Shown: positions 25,515 to 34,804, counted from the first letter of the stretch. The stretch is DNA of 64,000 nt from DASUKL01 sp036278755 (GCA_036278755.1 DASUKL010000052.1:26331-90330), one strand, 5' to 3'. Notes: generated by a model not told the origin, from the letters alone. Program-made: numbers and translations.

Positions 25515-26234
25515 GTGCTGACCATCGTCCTCAGCCGCCACGGCCCCACCACCCGCTCCTCCCCCGAGCAGCATCTGGGCCAGCGCATCGACGCGCCCCT
25601 CTCCGAGGACGGACGCGAGGCCGCCCGGCGCCTAGGGGCCCGGCTCTTCGGCATCGACTTCGATCGGGTCATCGCCAGCCCCCTCTCACGGGCCCAGGAG
25701 ACGGCCGCCATCGCCGCGCCCGGCTGCCCCGTCGAGGCCGAGGCGCGCCTCCTGGAGATGGACTACGGCGCCTGGGAGGGCAAGACGTACGAGCAGATCG
25801 AATCGGGCGACGGGCTCTACCGGGCCCGCTGGGAGGCCGATCCGGCCGGCCTGCCCTGCCCCGACGGCGAGAGCGGCGACGACGTGGCCCGCCGGGTACG
25901 GGCCTTCCTCGACGACCTCATCGGCTGGTCGCGTGAGCCCTCCGAACCGTTCGACCCGTTCGACTCGAGCGATCAGACGTCCAGCCCCCAGGCCGCGGCC
26001 GGCCCGCCCGACCATCGCGTCCTGGTCATCGCCCACAGCACCCTCGACCGCATCTTCGTGTGCGTGGCCCTGGGCGTGCCGATCCACGACTTCCGGCGCC
26101 GCTTCCGCCAGGAGCCGGCGAGCCTGACCGTCCTGCGCTTCCCTGGCCGACTGGGGGCCGGGGCCCTGGCCCTCCTGGTCAACGACGTGTCCCACCTGCG
26201 GGGGGTGAGCGGCGCGACCTGGGACGGGCCGTGA
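25515..26234 (+). CDS. Histidine phosphatase superfamily protein
   Basis: A 239-residue phosphoglycerate-mutase-like phosphatase. The phosphohistidine motif is SRHGPTTRSS (residues 6-15); the arginine ASPLSRAQETAA, the acid pocket LLEMDYGAWEGKTYEQIESG and the second His in VIAHSTLDRIFV complete the active site. A Ser/Pro/Gln insert at about 140-165 is unusual. Relatives act on alpha-ribazole phosphate or small phosphoesters; being divergent from the FMN riboswitch suggests, but does not show, a flavin-related role. Its stop overlaps hutH by 4 nt. Confidence 0.85.
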   Translation: MLTIVLSRHGPTTRSSPEQHLGQRIDAPLSEDGREAARRLGARLFGIDFDRVIASPLSRAQETAAIAAPGCPVEAEARLLEMDYGAWEGKTYEQIESGDGLYRARWEADPAGLPCPDGESGDDVARRVRAFLDDLIGWSREPSEPFDPFDSSDQTSSPQAAAGPPDHRVLVIAHSTLDRIFVCVALGVPIHDFRRRFRQEPASLTVLRFPGRLGAGALALLVNDVSHLRGVSGATWDGP

Positions 26235-27850
26235 GCCCGCCCTCGGCCCAGCGGCGGAGCCAGGCGCCGAGCCAGGCGTCGAACCCGCCCCTGATCCTGA
26301 CCGGCCGCGACCTCGACCTCGAGGCCGTGGCGGCCGTGGCGCGGGATCGGAGGCCGGTGGAGCTCAAGGCCGAAGCTCGGGCCCGGATGGTCCGCAGCCG
26401 GCAGGAGATCGAGCGCATCGTGGCGACCGGCGAGGCCGTCTACGGCGTGACGACCGGCTTCGGCGACCTGGCCACCCACCGCATCGCGCCCCAGGACGCC
26501 GATCGACTCCAGGAGAACCTCCTCATCAGCCATGCCGTCGGGGTGGGGCCGCGCTTCGACGTGCCCACCGTGCGGGCCATGCTCCTGCTGCGGGCCAACA
26601 CCCTGGCCCTGGGCTACAGCGGCTGCCGGCCGGAGCTCGTGGAGCGGCTGCTCGACTTCCTGCGCCTGGGCCTCCATCCGGCCGTGCCGGAGCAGGGCAG
26701 CGTCGGCGCCTCGGGCGACCTGGCGCCGCTGGCCCACCTGGCCCTCCCGATCATCGGCCGGGGCGAGGCCGAGTTCGACGGGTCGTGGCTGCCGGGGGCC
26801 GAGGCCCTCGCGCAGGCCGGACTCGAGCCCCTGCGCCTGACGGCCAAGGAGGGCCTGGCCCTCCTCAACGGGACCCAGATGATGAGCGCCGTGGGGTGCC
26901 TGGCCGTCCTCGACGCGGAGCGGTTGGCCCACCAGGCCAGCGTCGTGGCGGCCATGAGCGTGGAGGCCCTCCTGGGCACGGACGTGGCCTTCGCCGCGGC
27001 TTACCAGGCCGCCCGGCCCCACCCTGGACAGCGCGACGTCGCCGCGGAGCTGCGCTACGTGTTGCGCGGCTCGGAGCTCCAGCGCTCGCACCATGGCCAG
27101 GCCCACAAGGTCCAGGACCCCTACTCCCTGCGCTGCGTGCCCCAGGTCCACGGCGCGTCGCGGGACGCCCTGGCCTACGCCCGCCGGGTCCTCGAGATCG
27201 AGATCGGGAGCGCCACCGACAACCCCCTCGTCTTCCCCGAGGGGGCCGGACCCGACGCCGACCCAGACGCCCTGGCCACGGCCGGCGGCCACGTGCTCAG
27301 CGGGGGGAACTTCCACGGCCAGCCGGTGGCCCTGGCCCTCGACTTCGCCAAGCTGGCGGCGGCCGAGCTGGCCTCCATCTCCGAGCGGCGCATCGCCCTG
27401 CTCATCGACGGCCGGCTGAGCGGCCTGCCGCCCTTCCTGGTGGGCAGCGAGGCCGGCCTCAACAGCGGCCTGATGCTCCTCCAGTACACCGCTGCGGCCC
27501 TCGTTTCAGAAGACAAGGTCCTCGTCCATCCCGCCTCCGCGGACTCCATCCCGACCTCCGCGAACCAGGAGGACCACGTCTCGATGGGCTCGATCGCGGC
27601 CCGCCACCTGCGGGCCGTGGTGACCAATGCCGAGCAGGTCCTGGCTCTCGAGCTGCTGTGCGCGGGGCAGGGCCTCGACGTGCGCCTGGCCGGCGGCCTG
27701 CGGCCGGGGGCCGGAGTGGCCGAGGCCCACCGACGCTTGCGCCAGCGGGTCTCCCACCTGGAGTCGGACCGGGATCCCGGGCCCGACATCGCGGCCGCCA
27801 CGGAGCTCATCCGCAGCCACGCCTTCGCCGACCTCCTGCCGCCGGGCTGA
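26231..27850 (+). CDS. hutH: Histidine ammonia-lyase
   Basis: A 539-residue histidase that deaminates L-histidine to urocanate. The MIO cofactor forms from A160-S161-G162 in GSVGASGDLAPLAHLAL, the base tyrosine is Y71 in VYGVTTGFG, and the substrate-site motifs NGTQMMSAV, QDPYSLRCVPQVHGA and NQEDHVSMG are intact. The N-terminal 20 residues are extra. The GTG start overlaps the phosphatase stop (GTGA), so it is translated with it. Confidence 0.95.
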   Translation: MSPPSAQRRSQAPSQASNPPLILTGRDLDLEAVAAVARDRRPVELKAEARARMVRSRQEIERIVATGEAVYGVTTGFGDLATHRIAPQDADRLQENLLISHAVGVGPRFDVPTVRAMLLLRANTLALGYSGCRPELVERLLDFLRLGLHPAVPEQGSVGASGDLAPLAHLALPIIGRGEAEFDGSWLPGAEALAQAGLEPLRLTAKEGLALLNGTQMMSAVGCLAVLDAERLAHQASVVAAMSVEALLGTDVAFAAAYQAARPHPGQRDVAAELRYVLRGSELQRSHHGQAHKVQDPYSLRCVPQVHGASRDALAYARRVLEIEIGSATDNPLVFPEGAGPDADPDALATAGGHVLSGGNFHGQPVALALDFAKLAAAELASISERRIALLIDGRLSGLPPFLVGSEAGLNSGLMLLQYTAAALVSEDKVLVHPASADSIPTSANQEDHVSMGSIAARHLRAVVTNAEQVLALELLCAGQGLDVRLAGGLRPGAGVAEAHRRLRQRVSHLESDRDPGPDIAAATELIRSHAFADLLPPG

Positions 27851-27875
27851 GCGGCCGCCCCGGCCGGACGCACCG

Positions 27876-27881
27876 TACACT
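27876..27881 (+). promoter_or_regulatory. -10 hexamer TACACT of the GNAT gene
   Basis: TACACT stands 7 nt before the GTG at 27889, between hutH and the acetyltransferase. Confidence 0.5.
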
Positions 27882-27888
27882 CGCCCTC

Positions 27889-28629
27889 GTGGGCACGATC
27901 CGCATCATCGACGTGACCGACGAGCCGACCTTCCGCCTCATCCCGCCCTGCGCCGACCCCGCCTTCGACCATCGCAGCTGCGACTACTGGGAGGAGGCCG
28001 AACGCGGTTCGAAGGCCGCCCGTCCGAGCTGGCTGGAGGCCCCCGCCGGCGGGCCGGCCGGGCGGGGCTCGGGCTCGGCGATCGCCAATCCGTTCGCCCC
28101 CGTGGCCCGACCGAGCGGCCCCAACCCCTTCGTCGACGAGGCTGCCTCGCTGGCCCCGACCGACAATCCCTTCGCCCCGCAGCGGGCCGTGGAGCGGCCC
28201 CGACGCGAGGGCCTGCCCCGCAAGCTGGTCTTGCTCGATCGGGGGCGGGGCCTGTTCGGGACCTACGCCAAGGTCCTCCTCGAGGACGACGAAGCGGCGG
28301 CCTATTGCCAGTTCGGGCCGCTCTCGGCCTATCCCCGAGCCCAACGACTGCGCGACCTCTATCCCCAGCTGCCCAGCGCTCCCCTGCCGGCGGTCATCAC
28401 CTGCATCGCCTCGTCCGCCGCGGCCCGAGGCCAGGGACACGCCGCGCGGCTGGCCGCGGACGTCTGCGACGACCTGGCCGGCCGCGGTTTCAGCGCCGTG
28501 GAGGCCTACCCCGACCTGACCCGCGGCCCCGACGCCACGAGCGGAGCCAGCCCGGCCTTCTGGGAGCGGATCAGCTTCCGTCTGGCCGTGGACGACGAAC
28601 GGTTCCCGGTCATGCGCCGCGAGCTGTGA
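27889..28629 (+). CDS. GNAT-family acetyltransferase-like protein
   Basis: A 246-residue protein. The acetyl-CoA loop ITCIASSAAARGQGHAARLAADVCDDLAGRG near residues 165-195 follows the GNAT RxxGxG/A pattern, and the end SPAFWERISFRLAVDD gives the last strand. Residues 60-105 are a Pro/Ala/Asn spacer with repeated NPFA-type segments. The N-terminus has a Cys/His-containing DPAFDHRSCDYWEE. Acceptor unknown. It overlaps the next gene by 4 nt. Confidence 0.7.
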   Translation: MGTIRIIDVTDEPTFRLIPPCADPAFDHRSCDYWEEAERGSKAARPSWLEAPAGGPAGRGSGSAIANPFAPVARPSGPNPFVDEAASLAPTDNPFAPQRAVERPRREGLPRKLVLLDRGRGLFGTYAKVLLEDDEAAAYCQFGPLSAYPRAQRLRDLYPQLPSAPLPAVITCIASSAAARGQGHAARLAADVCDDLAGRGFSAVEAYPDLTRGPDATSGASPAFWERISFRLAVDDERFPVMRREL

Positions 28630-29123
28630 GCGGCGGTCGCCTGGCCGATCTCCGGGGCGCGGCCAGGGAGGGGCTGGGCGTGGCCTGGGCCAAGGTCACC
28701 CGGGCCTACCTTCGATCGGTCGCCGCGGCGGCCGTCATCCACGATGCCGATGGCCGCATCCTGCTCGTCGAGAACGCCTTCCTCCATCGCGCCTGGGGCC
28801 TGCCCGGCGGACGCCTCGAACGGGGCGAGGAGGCACGAGCCGGCCTCGCCCGCGAGGTCCACGAGGAGACCGGCCTCGTGGTCGAAGTGGGGGCGCTGCT
28901 GACGGTCGTCGTCCGGCGGGCAGGGGTCGTGCTGGTCTTCGCCGCCATCGTCGTCGGCGGGGAGCCGCGCCCGGCGCCCATCGAGATCGCCCAACTCGCC
29001 TGGCTGACCGAAGACGAGGCCCGCGGGCGCCTCTCCTCGGTCTCCCGCCTGCACCTGGAGGCGGCCCTGGCCGGCGGGCAGGCGGGCTATCTCTGGGATC
29101 CCGGCCGCCCGCCCCACGGCTGA
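28626..29123 (+). CDS. NUDIX hydrolase
   Basis: A 165-residue NUDIX protein. The box GGRLERGEEARAGLAREV-HEETGL (about residues 61-83) is complete, including the REVHEETG metal-binding helix. Members hydrolyse nucleoside-diphosphate-linked compounds; substrate unknown. The GTG at 28626 overlaps the GNAT stop, so the pair is translationally coupled. A much longer open frame upstream is a shadow of hutH and the GNAT gene. Confidence 0.85.
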   Translation: MSGGRLADLRGAAREGLGVAWAKVTRAYLRSVAAAAVIHDADGRILLVENAFLHRAWGLPGGRLERGEEARAGLAREVHEETGLVVEVGALLTVVVRRAGVVLVFAAIVVGGEPRPAPIEIAQLAWLTEDEARGRLSSVSRLHLEAALAGGQAGYLWDPGRPPHG

Positions 29124-29422
29124 CGGATCCCGCAAGGCTGACTGACCAGGCCAGGCTGACGGACCAGTCACACGGCTGTGGCTTCCGACGGCTGCGACGA
29201 CGATGCGAGGGCTCATCACGGACGATCCTGAGGCCTACATGGGCATCACCGATCCCGGGTCCAGTGCTACCCCCAGTGCCATCTGACCTCCTGCGCAGGT
29301 CCTGCGAACGTCCGGCTCCGGCGACGACGACGGCGACGAAGCCCTGTCCGATCGCGTCCATGCCCGCCTGCCCATCGGATCCTCGAACGGAAGCTGGGCC
29401 ATGGCCCTAGGATGCGTTCATT
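29124..29422. other. Intergenic region before hutU
   Basis: About 300 bp with no credible gene. It contains two copies of AGGCTGAC(T/G)GACCAG at 29137-29172 and, at its right end, the -10-like TAGGAT at 29408-29413, 9 nt before the hutU GTG. Nothing else is recognised. Confidence 0.5.
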
Positions 29423-31186
29423 GTGAGTGAGACCGATCCCGGCGCCGCGAACGATCCCGAAACCAGGACCCCAGGCGCTTCCGGGTCCGGCGTCCGGCCC
29501 GATCACGGATCCAGAGCGGGTGCTCCGGCGCCCGGACCGCGGCCCGTCCGGGCCCCCCGCGGCACGACGCTCAGCTGTCGGGGCTGGCCCCAGGAGGCCG
29601 CCCTCCGGATGCTCATGAACAACCTCGACCCCGAGGTGGCCGAGAACCCCGACGAGCTCGTCGTCTACGGCGGCACCGGTCGGGCGGCGCGCAGCTGGGC
29701 CGCCTTCGAGGCCATCGTCCGGGAGCTGCGGCGCCTCGGCGACGACGAGACCCTGCTGGTCCAGTCCGGCAAGCCGGTGGGCGTGCTGCGGACCCACGCC
29801 TGGGCCCCCCGCGTCCTCATCGCCAACAGCAACCTCGTCGGCAAGTGGGCCACCTGGGAGACCTTCCGCGAGCTGGAGCGGCAGGGACTCACGATGTACG
29901 GCCAGATGACGGCTGGGTCGTGGATCTACATCGCCACCCAAGGCATCCTCCAGGGCACCTACGAAACCTTCGCCGAGTGCGCCCGGCAGCACTTCGGGGG
30001 CAGCCTCCGGGGCCGCCTGGTGCTGACCGCCGGCCTGGGCGGGATGGGCGGCGCCCAGCCCCTGGCCGTGACGATGAACGAAGGCGTGGCCATCGTCATC
30101 GAGATCGACCCCGAGCGGGCCCGCCGTCGCCTCGACGCCGGTTACGTCGACCGCCTGACCGAGGATCCGGCGGAGGCCCTGGCCTGGGCCCGCGCGGCCG
30201 CGGCGGAGGGTCGGGCGGAGTCCATCGCGCTCATCGGCAACGCGGCCGAGATCGAGCCCGCCTGGGCCTCAGCGGGCGAGCCGTTCGACGTCGTCACCGA
30301 CCAGACCAGCGCCCACGATGCCCTGGGGGGCTACGTCCCGGCCGAGATCAGCCTGGCCGACGCCCGCAGCCTGCGCCGCCAGGACCCCGGCCTCTACGAG
30401 CGGCGCGCGATGCGCTCGATGGCCGACCAGGTGCGGGCCATCCTGGCCTTCCAGCGGGCCGGCGTAGTCTGCTTCGACTACGGCAACAACCTGCGGGCCC
30501 AGGCCCAGCTGGCGGGGGTCGAGGACGCCTTCGCTTACCCGGGCTTCGTGCCGGCGTTCATCCGGCCCCTCTTCTGCGAGGGCAAGGGGCCCTTCCGTTG
30601 GGTGGCCCTCTCGGGCGACCCGGACGACATCCGACGCACCGATCAGGCCATCCTCGAGCTCTTCCCCGACGATCCCGCCCTCAGGCGCTGGCTCACCCTG
30701 GCCGAGGCCAAAGTGCCCTTCCAGGGCCTGCCGGCCCGCATCTGCTGGCTGGGCTACGGCGAGCGGGCTCGGGCCGGCCTGGCCTTCAACCGGCTCGTGG
30801 CCTCGGGCGAGGTGCGGGCGCCCATCGTCATCGGTCGCGACCACCTCGACGCCGGCAGCGTGGCTTCGCCCAATCGCGAGACCGAGGGCATGCGCGACGG
30901 CTCCGACGCGATCGCCGACTGGCCCCTCCTCAATGCCCTGGTCAACACCGGCGCAGGGGCCACCTGGGTGAGCATCCATCACGGGGGCGGGACCGGCATC
31001 GGCTACTCACAGCACGCCGGCATGGTGGTCGTGGCCGACGGCTCGGAGCTCGCCGCTCAGAAGCTGGAGCGGGTCCTCACGACGGACCCCGGCATGGGCG
31101 TCCTGCGCCATGCCGACGCGGGCTACGAGCGGGCCATCGAGGTCGCCGAGGAGCGCGGCCTCCGCCTCCCGATGCGCGAGGTCTGA
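29423..31186 (+). CDS. hutU: Urocanate hydratase
   Basis: A 587-residue urocanase that converts urocanate to 4-imidazolone-5-propionate with tightly bound NAD. Landmarks: [40 protein letters not shown], the NAD-binding [31 protein letters not shown], and the C-terminal [20 protein letters not shown]. Length is close to the 550-560 norm with a 35-residue Ala/Pro-rich N-terminal extension, so a later start cannot be excluded. Confidence 0.95.
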   Translation: MSETDPGAANDPETRTPGASGSGVRPDHGSRAGAPAPGPRPVRAPRGTTLSCRGWPQEAALRMLMNNLDPEVAENPDELVVYGGTGRAARSWAAFEAIVRELRRLGDDETLLVQSGKPVGVLRTHAWAPRVLIANSNLVGKWATWETFRELERQGLTMYGQMTAGSWIYIATQGILQGTYETFAECARQHFGGSLRGRLVLTAGLGGMGGAQPLAVTMNEGVAIVIEIDPERARRRLDAGYVDRLTEDPAEALAWARAAAAEGRAESIALIGNAAEIEPAWASAGEPFDVVTDQTSAHDALGGYVPAEISLADARSLRRQDPGLYERRAMRSMADQVRAILAFQRAGVVCFDYGNNLRAQAQLAGVEDAFAYPGFVPAFIRPLFCEGKGPFRWVALSGDPDDIRRTDQAILELFPDDPALRRWLTLAEAKVPFQGLPARICWLGYGERARAGLAFNRLVASGEVRAPIVIGRDHLDAGSVASPNRETEGMRDGSDAIADWPLLNALVNTGAGATWVSIHHGGGTGIGYSQHAGMVVVADGSELAAQKLERVLTTDPGMGVLRHADAGYERAIEVAEERGLRLPMREV

Positions 31187-31433
31187 CCGCCTCCAGCTCC
31201 CCACGGCGAGGGCCACCGCGGCGTCACTCGGGTCGCCTGACACGCCGGGGACGGGCCCATCCGGAGCTCTGCCACCCGCCCGTCCGAGGCCCCCCGGTGG
31301 TGCGCGGACATGGTGCGCGCGGGGGCCCGAAAGGCCCAGCGGCGATTGGCTCCATCGGTCGATGCGCCGGCCGGAGGCCCCCGATACGGTGCCTGGGCCA
31401 CACCCGGGGGGCTGTTCCGGGAGGTGTCCCATC

Positions 31434-32972
31434 GTGCGATACAAGGCCTTGCCGCCGACCCTGCGCGGCGCTCCGAGCCCTCATCCGGTCAGCGGACCAC
31501 CGTGGGACCCGGCGCCTGTGAGCCACCCTCGAGGCGGTCGTCGGGAGACGTTCCTGGGCCGTTGGATCTCGACGATCCTGGTCCTCGTGCTCGTCCCTGC
31601 CCTCCTCCTCCCGATGCTCCAGGCCGGTGCCGCCAGCGGCGGCAGCTACCTGATCATCGACCGGGCCGACCTGATGGCCCTGCCCACCTCGGGCACGGCC
31701 TGGCAGGCCGTCGTCAAGGCCGCCTCGAGCAGCCTGACCTCCCCGGACCTCTGCGACCAGAACGACAAGACCGACGTCCAGGCCTTGGCCGCCGGGCTCG
31801 TCTACGCTCGCACCGGCCAGGCCAGCTACGCGGACAAGGTCCGCGACGCCATCGCCGCGATGATGCCCACCCAGAAGCCGGGCTGCAGCAATGCCGTCCT
31901 GGCTCTTGGCCGCCAGCTGGGCGGCTGGGTCATGGCTGCCGACCTCATCGACCTGCACGCCTTCGACGCCCGCCTGGACGCCACGTTCCGCACCTGGCTG
32001 ACCGCCATCCGGACCAAGGACATCGGTGGCCACGGACGCTGGTACGCCCTCGATCTCACGAGCGGCGACTCGGCCAACAACTGGGGCCTCTTCGCCACGG
32101 CCTCACGGATCGCCGCTGACCGCTACCTGGGCGATGCCGCCGACCTGGCCACGACGTGGGCCATCTTCACGGGCTACAGCGACGGGTCCTGGGCCTTCAA
32201 CAAGACCTCATCCTGGAGCAGCACCTGGTCCTGCCTACCGAGCACGAGCAGCATGCGGCTGCCCATCGCCATCGACGGCAGCTGCGCCGTCTCCGGCCAT
32301 CAGCTCGATGGGCTGCCGGTCGAGGACGCCTCGCGCTCCAGCTTCCCCACCCCCTCGAGCGGCTACATCAACGAGGCCATCCAAGGCCTGACCCTGAGCG
32401 CCCTGCTCCTGAGCCGGGCCGGCTACCCGGCCTTCAGCACCGGTGACCGGTCCGTCCTCCGCGTGGCCCAGGCCCTGCAGCGCTACGGCGATCTGAACGG
32501 CACGACCGTGGCCCACCACACGACCTGGGTCGTCAACGCCTTCTACGGGGCCAAGCTGCCTACCGTGGCCGCCACCTACGGGCGGGACTTCGGCTTCACC
32601 GACTGGCTCTACGGCTCGACCACGGCGACCATCGCACCGGCCTCCACGCCGGCCCCGGGCACGCCCCAGCCGACCCCCGAACCGACGGCCGAGCCGACAC
32701 CCAAGCCGACGGTCCAGCCGACGCCGACCCCCGCGCCCGCGGCGACGCCGACCGAACGGCCGGCCCCCACCGCCACGCCGGAGCCGACCGCCAAGCCCAC
32801 GCCCAGCCTGACCGTGAACCCCACGCCGAGCCCGACCGACAGCCCGACGCCACGGACCGCGGCCAGCCCGACCCCGGACCCGGTCGAGGCCGCTATCATG
32901 GCCGACCCCGACCTGTCGGCCTCGGACAAGGTACGGCTGCTGGACCTCTACGAGCGGCTGCGCAAGGACTAG
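31434..32972 (+). CDS. Secreted alginate-lyase-like protein with Pro/Thr-rich tail
   Basis: A 512-residue exported protein. The signal/anchor is at residues 38-62 (WISTILVLVLVPALLLPML). Residues 65-400 are all-helical and match the alpha/alpha-toroid of polysaccharide (alginate-type) lyases: GLVYARTGQASYADKVRDAI, then SGDSANNWGLFATASRIAA near 205, where N and the nearby H/Y are typical of the cleft. Residues 400-485 are a low-complexity PT linker, and the last 30 form a charged helix (DLSASDKVRLLDLYERLRKD). GGGAGG lies 9 nt before the GTG. Its stop overlaps the convergent neighbour's stop. Confidence 0.6.
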   Translation: MRYKALPPTLRGAPSPHPVSGPPWDPAPVSHPRGGRRETFLGRWISTILVLVLVPALLLPMLQAGAASGGSYLIIDRADLMALPTSGTAWQAVVKAASSSLTSPDLCDQNDKTDVQALAAGLVYARTGQASYADKVRDAIAAMMPTQKPGCSNAVLALGRQLGGWVMAADLIDLHAFDARLDATFRTWLTAIRTKDIGGHGRWYALDLTSGDSANNWGLFATASRIAADRYLGDAADLATTWAIFTGYSDGSWAFNKTSSWSSTWSCLPSTSSMRLPIAIDGSCAVSGHQLDGLPVEDASRSSFPTPSSGYINEAIQGLTLSALLLSRAGYPAFSTGDRSVLRVAQALQRYGDLNGTTVAHHTTWVVNAFYGAKLPTVAATYGRDFGFTDWLYGSTTATIAPASTPAPGTPQPTPEPTAEPTPKPTVQPTPTPAPAATPTERPAPTATPEPTAKPTPSLTVNPTPSPTDSPTPRTAASPTPDPVEAAIMADPDLSASDKVRLLDLYERLRKD

Positions 32973-33793
32973 CCGCCGGCGGCGCTGTAGGGGTCCTCGT
33001 CGGCCGCGATGCGGGTCAGGGCGGCCACCAGGTGCTCCTGGACGAGGTGGTGCAGACCGCCGCCGAAGGAGACGCGGGCCACGCCCAACTCGGCCAGGCG
33101 GGCCAGTGACGGGCCGGCCGACCGGAAGAGGATGTTGACCGGGCCGCCGATGCCCTCGACCAGGCCGCGGATCGTGGGCTCGTCGGTGACCATGATGGGG
33201 TAGACGCAGTCGGCCCCGGCGGCCAGGTAGGCCCGCCCCCGGCGGACCGCCGCGGCCAGCCGCTCCTCCTCCGGGCCATAGCGGCGGAGGTGGACGTCGA
33301 TCCGGGCGTTGATGACGACCGGGACACCGGCCCGAGCGGCCGCCGCGCGGACCTCGGCCAACCAGGCGGCCTGGGCATCGGGGTCGCGCAGCCCGCCGGC
33401 GCGATGGTCGCTGTCCTCGAGATTGCAGCCGGCGGCCCCGGCGGCCACGAGCCGGGCCACCAGCTCGTCGGGGCGCAGGCCGTAGCCGGCCTCGGCGTCG
33501 ATGGTGACCGGCAGGTCGACGGCCCGGGCGACCCGCGTCGCGGCAGCGAACATCTCATCGGCCGGGGCCACGTCGCCATCCTCGAACCCGAGCGCCGCCG
33601 TCATGGCGCTGCTGGAGGTGGCCACGGCGGCGAATCCCGCGTCCGCAACGGCCCGCGCCGAGGCCGCGTCCCAGGCGTTGGGCAGGATCAGCGGCTGCCC
33701 TGCGCGATGAGCGGCACGCAGCCGCTGCGCTGCGGCCGCCAGGGCCGCCTCGGTCGCCCAGGAGGCCGAGGACAGCTCGTCGGACCTCCTCAT
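32969..33793 (-). CDS. Isocitrate lyase/PEP mutase-superfamily enzyme
   Basis: A 274-residue TIM-barrel of the carboxyvinyl-carboxyphosphonate phosphorylmutase/2-methylisocitrate lyase group. LILPNAWDAASARAVADAGFAAVATSSSA opens the barrel; VTIDAEAGYG and the metal-binding loop NLEDSDHRAG follow, with the gating loop shortened relative to isocitrate lyase. It probably cleaves or rearranges an oxaloacetate-like substrate. Its ATG overlaps the stop of the DtxR-family regulator by 4 nt, an unusual pairing that suggests metal- or iron-responsive expression. Confidence 0.8.
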   Translation of the reverse strand: MRRSDELSSASWATEAALAAAAQRLRAAHRAGQPLILPNAWDAASARAVADAGFAAVATSSSAMTAALGFEDGDVAPADEMFAAATRVARAVDLPVTIDAEAGYGLRPDELVARLVAAGAAGCNLEDSDHRAGGLRDPDAQAAWLAEVRAAAARAGVPVVINARIDVHLRRYGPEEERLAAAVRRGRAYLAAGADCVYPIMVTDEPTIRGLVEGIGGPVNILFRSAGPSLARLAELGVARVSFGGGLHHLVQEHLVAALTRIAADEDPYSAAGG

Positions 33794-34596
33794 CGGGGCG
33801 CTCGGCCGGCCGCTGGCGCCCGGCGCGTCTCGGGCGGCGGCGACGGGGCTAGGGTGGCTCGGCCCACCCCCGCCGGCACCTTGTGGAAGAGGGCCGGGTC
33901 GGCCTGCCCGGGCAGGACCCGGATCAGCGAGGCCGGCCGCAGGCCCATCGAGCTGCGGCCGCGGGGTCCCTCCAGGGTCAGCGCATCGAGGCCCACCGAG
34001 ACCTCCACCACGCTGGCCTGGGCGCCGGGCACGAGGGCCTGCTCCTCGAGGTAGTGGAGCAACTCCTTGTCCTCCTCGGCCCGCTCCGTGATGCGGTAGA
34101 TCGTGATGTCCTCGCCGGCCTTGACCTCGCTGAGCGGTACGCCGCGCGGCCGCGTCCGGCTGGCTTCGGCGCTGATGGGGTTGCCGTGGGGGCAGGTCGG
34201 CGGATCGCCGAGCAGCGTCGCCACCGCCGCCTCGACCCGCGGCGAGACGGCGCCCTGGAGGCGCATGGCCTCCTCGTCGGACTCGGCCCAGCCCAGGCCC
34301 ACGACCTGGGTCAGGAGCCACTCCATGAGGGAGTGCCGGCGAAAGATCGTGTCAGCCGCGGCCCGCCCCGGCTCGGTCAGCGAGAGCTCGCGGTCCTCGG
34401 AGACGCGGACCAGCCCGTCCCCAGCCAGGCGGCCGATCATCTCCGAGGCGGCCTGGGTGGAAACGCCCAGCTCCCGGGCGAGGGCCGACGTGAGGGCCGT
34501 CGCACCTCCGTCGGTGATGGCCCGCAGGGCCAGCAGATAGCCCTGGGCGGCCTCGGTCAGGTTGGGTCCAGCCTCCTCGTCGTGCCGCCGATTCAT
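33790..34596 (-). CDS. DtxR-family metal-dependent transcriptional regulator
   Basis: A 268-residue regulator: winged helix at 10-75 (LTSALARELGVSTQAASEMIGRLAGDGLV), dimerisation and metal region at 80-150 (RRHSLMEWLLTQVVGLGWAE, then PTCPHGNPI), and a C-terminal FeoA/SH3-like domain at 170-245. The helix that normally carries a second metal site reads GAVSPRVEAAV, so the metal sites may differ from classical DtxR. An ATG at 34605 is possible, but TACCAT ends 7 nt before the ATG at 34596, which favours that start. It faces the efe operon and is its probable regulator. Confidence 0.85.
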   Translation of the reverse strand: MNRRHDEEAGPNLTEAAQGYLLALRAITDGGATALTSALARELGVSTQAASEMIGRLAGDGLVRVSEDRELSLTEPGRAAADTIFRRHSLMEWLLTQVVGLGWAESDEEAMRLQGAVSPRVEAAVATLLGDPPTCPHGNPISAEASRTRPRGVPLSEVKAGEDITIYRITERAEEDKELLHYLEEQALVPGAQASVVEVSVGLDALTLEGPRGRSSMGLRPASLIRVLPGQADPALFHKVPAGVGRATLAPSPPPETRRAPAAGRAPR

Positions 34597-34603
34597 CGCC
34601 GCC

Positions 34604-34609
34604 ATGGTA
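34604..34609 (-). promoter_or_regulatory. -10 hexamer TACCAT of the DtxR-family gene
   Basis: TACCAT overlaps the first in-frame ATG and ends 7 nt before the second, so the second is the likelier start of a leaderless message. Confidence 0.5.
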
Positions 34610-34634
34610 GCCGGCCGGCCCCCCGCAGACCATC

Positions 34635-34650
34635 CTCAGGCGCCCCTGAG
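34635..34650. promoter_or_regulatory. Perfect dyad CTCAGG-N4-CCTGAG, possible operator
   Basis: First of two similar dyads in the DtxR/efe gap. Its centre is 23 bp from the second, about two helical turns. Confidence 0.5.
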
Positions 34651-34658
34651 CGCCTCGC

Positions 34659-34672
34659 TCAAGGGTACTTGA
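34659..34672. promoter_or_regulatory. Dyad TCAAG-N4-CTTGA overlapping the efe -35
   Basis: The dyad shares the pattern CTCA(A/G)G-N4-C(C/T)TGA with the one at 34635. Overlap with the -35 fits repression of the efe operon by the divergent DtxR-family regulator. Confidence 0.55.
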
Positions 34673-34698
34673 CCGCCTCTCGTCAGCGGCGCTAGGAT
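34669..34698 (+). promoter_or_regulatory. efe operon promoter
   Basis: TTGACC (34669-34674), an 18-nt spacer and TAGGAT (34693-34698) form one of the best sigma-70-type promoters in the window, giving a leader of about 100 nt before efeU. Confidence 0.65.
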
Positions 34699-34708
34699 AG
34701 CGCCAATC

Positions 34709-34737
34709 CCGACCCAGCAGGTCGGAATGGCCCGACC
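34709..34737 (+). promoter_or_regulatory. Mutually exclusive hairpins in the efe leader
   Basis: CCGACC (34709-34714), GGTCGG (34720-34725) and CCGACC (34732-34737) allow the middle segment to pair with either neighbour. That could be an RNA switch; no known riboswitch class is recognised. Confidence 0.35.
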
Positions 34738-34804
34738 ATGCAGGCCGGACGGACCAGACCCGAGATCCGACCGGACGCCGCACCCTCAGCCCCCTGGAGG
34801 CGCC

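Noticed and set aside
28706..29361. Minus-strand genes opposite the NUDIX gene and in the gap before hutU
   Set aside because: Low-complexity Arg/Gly products and no start signals.
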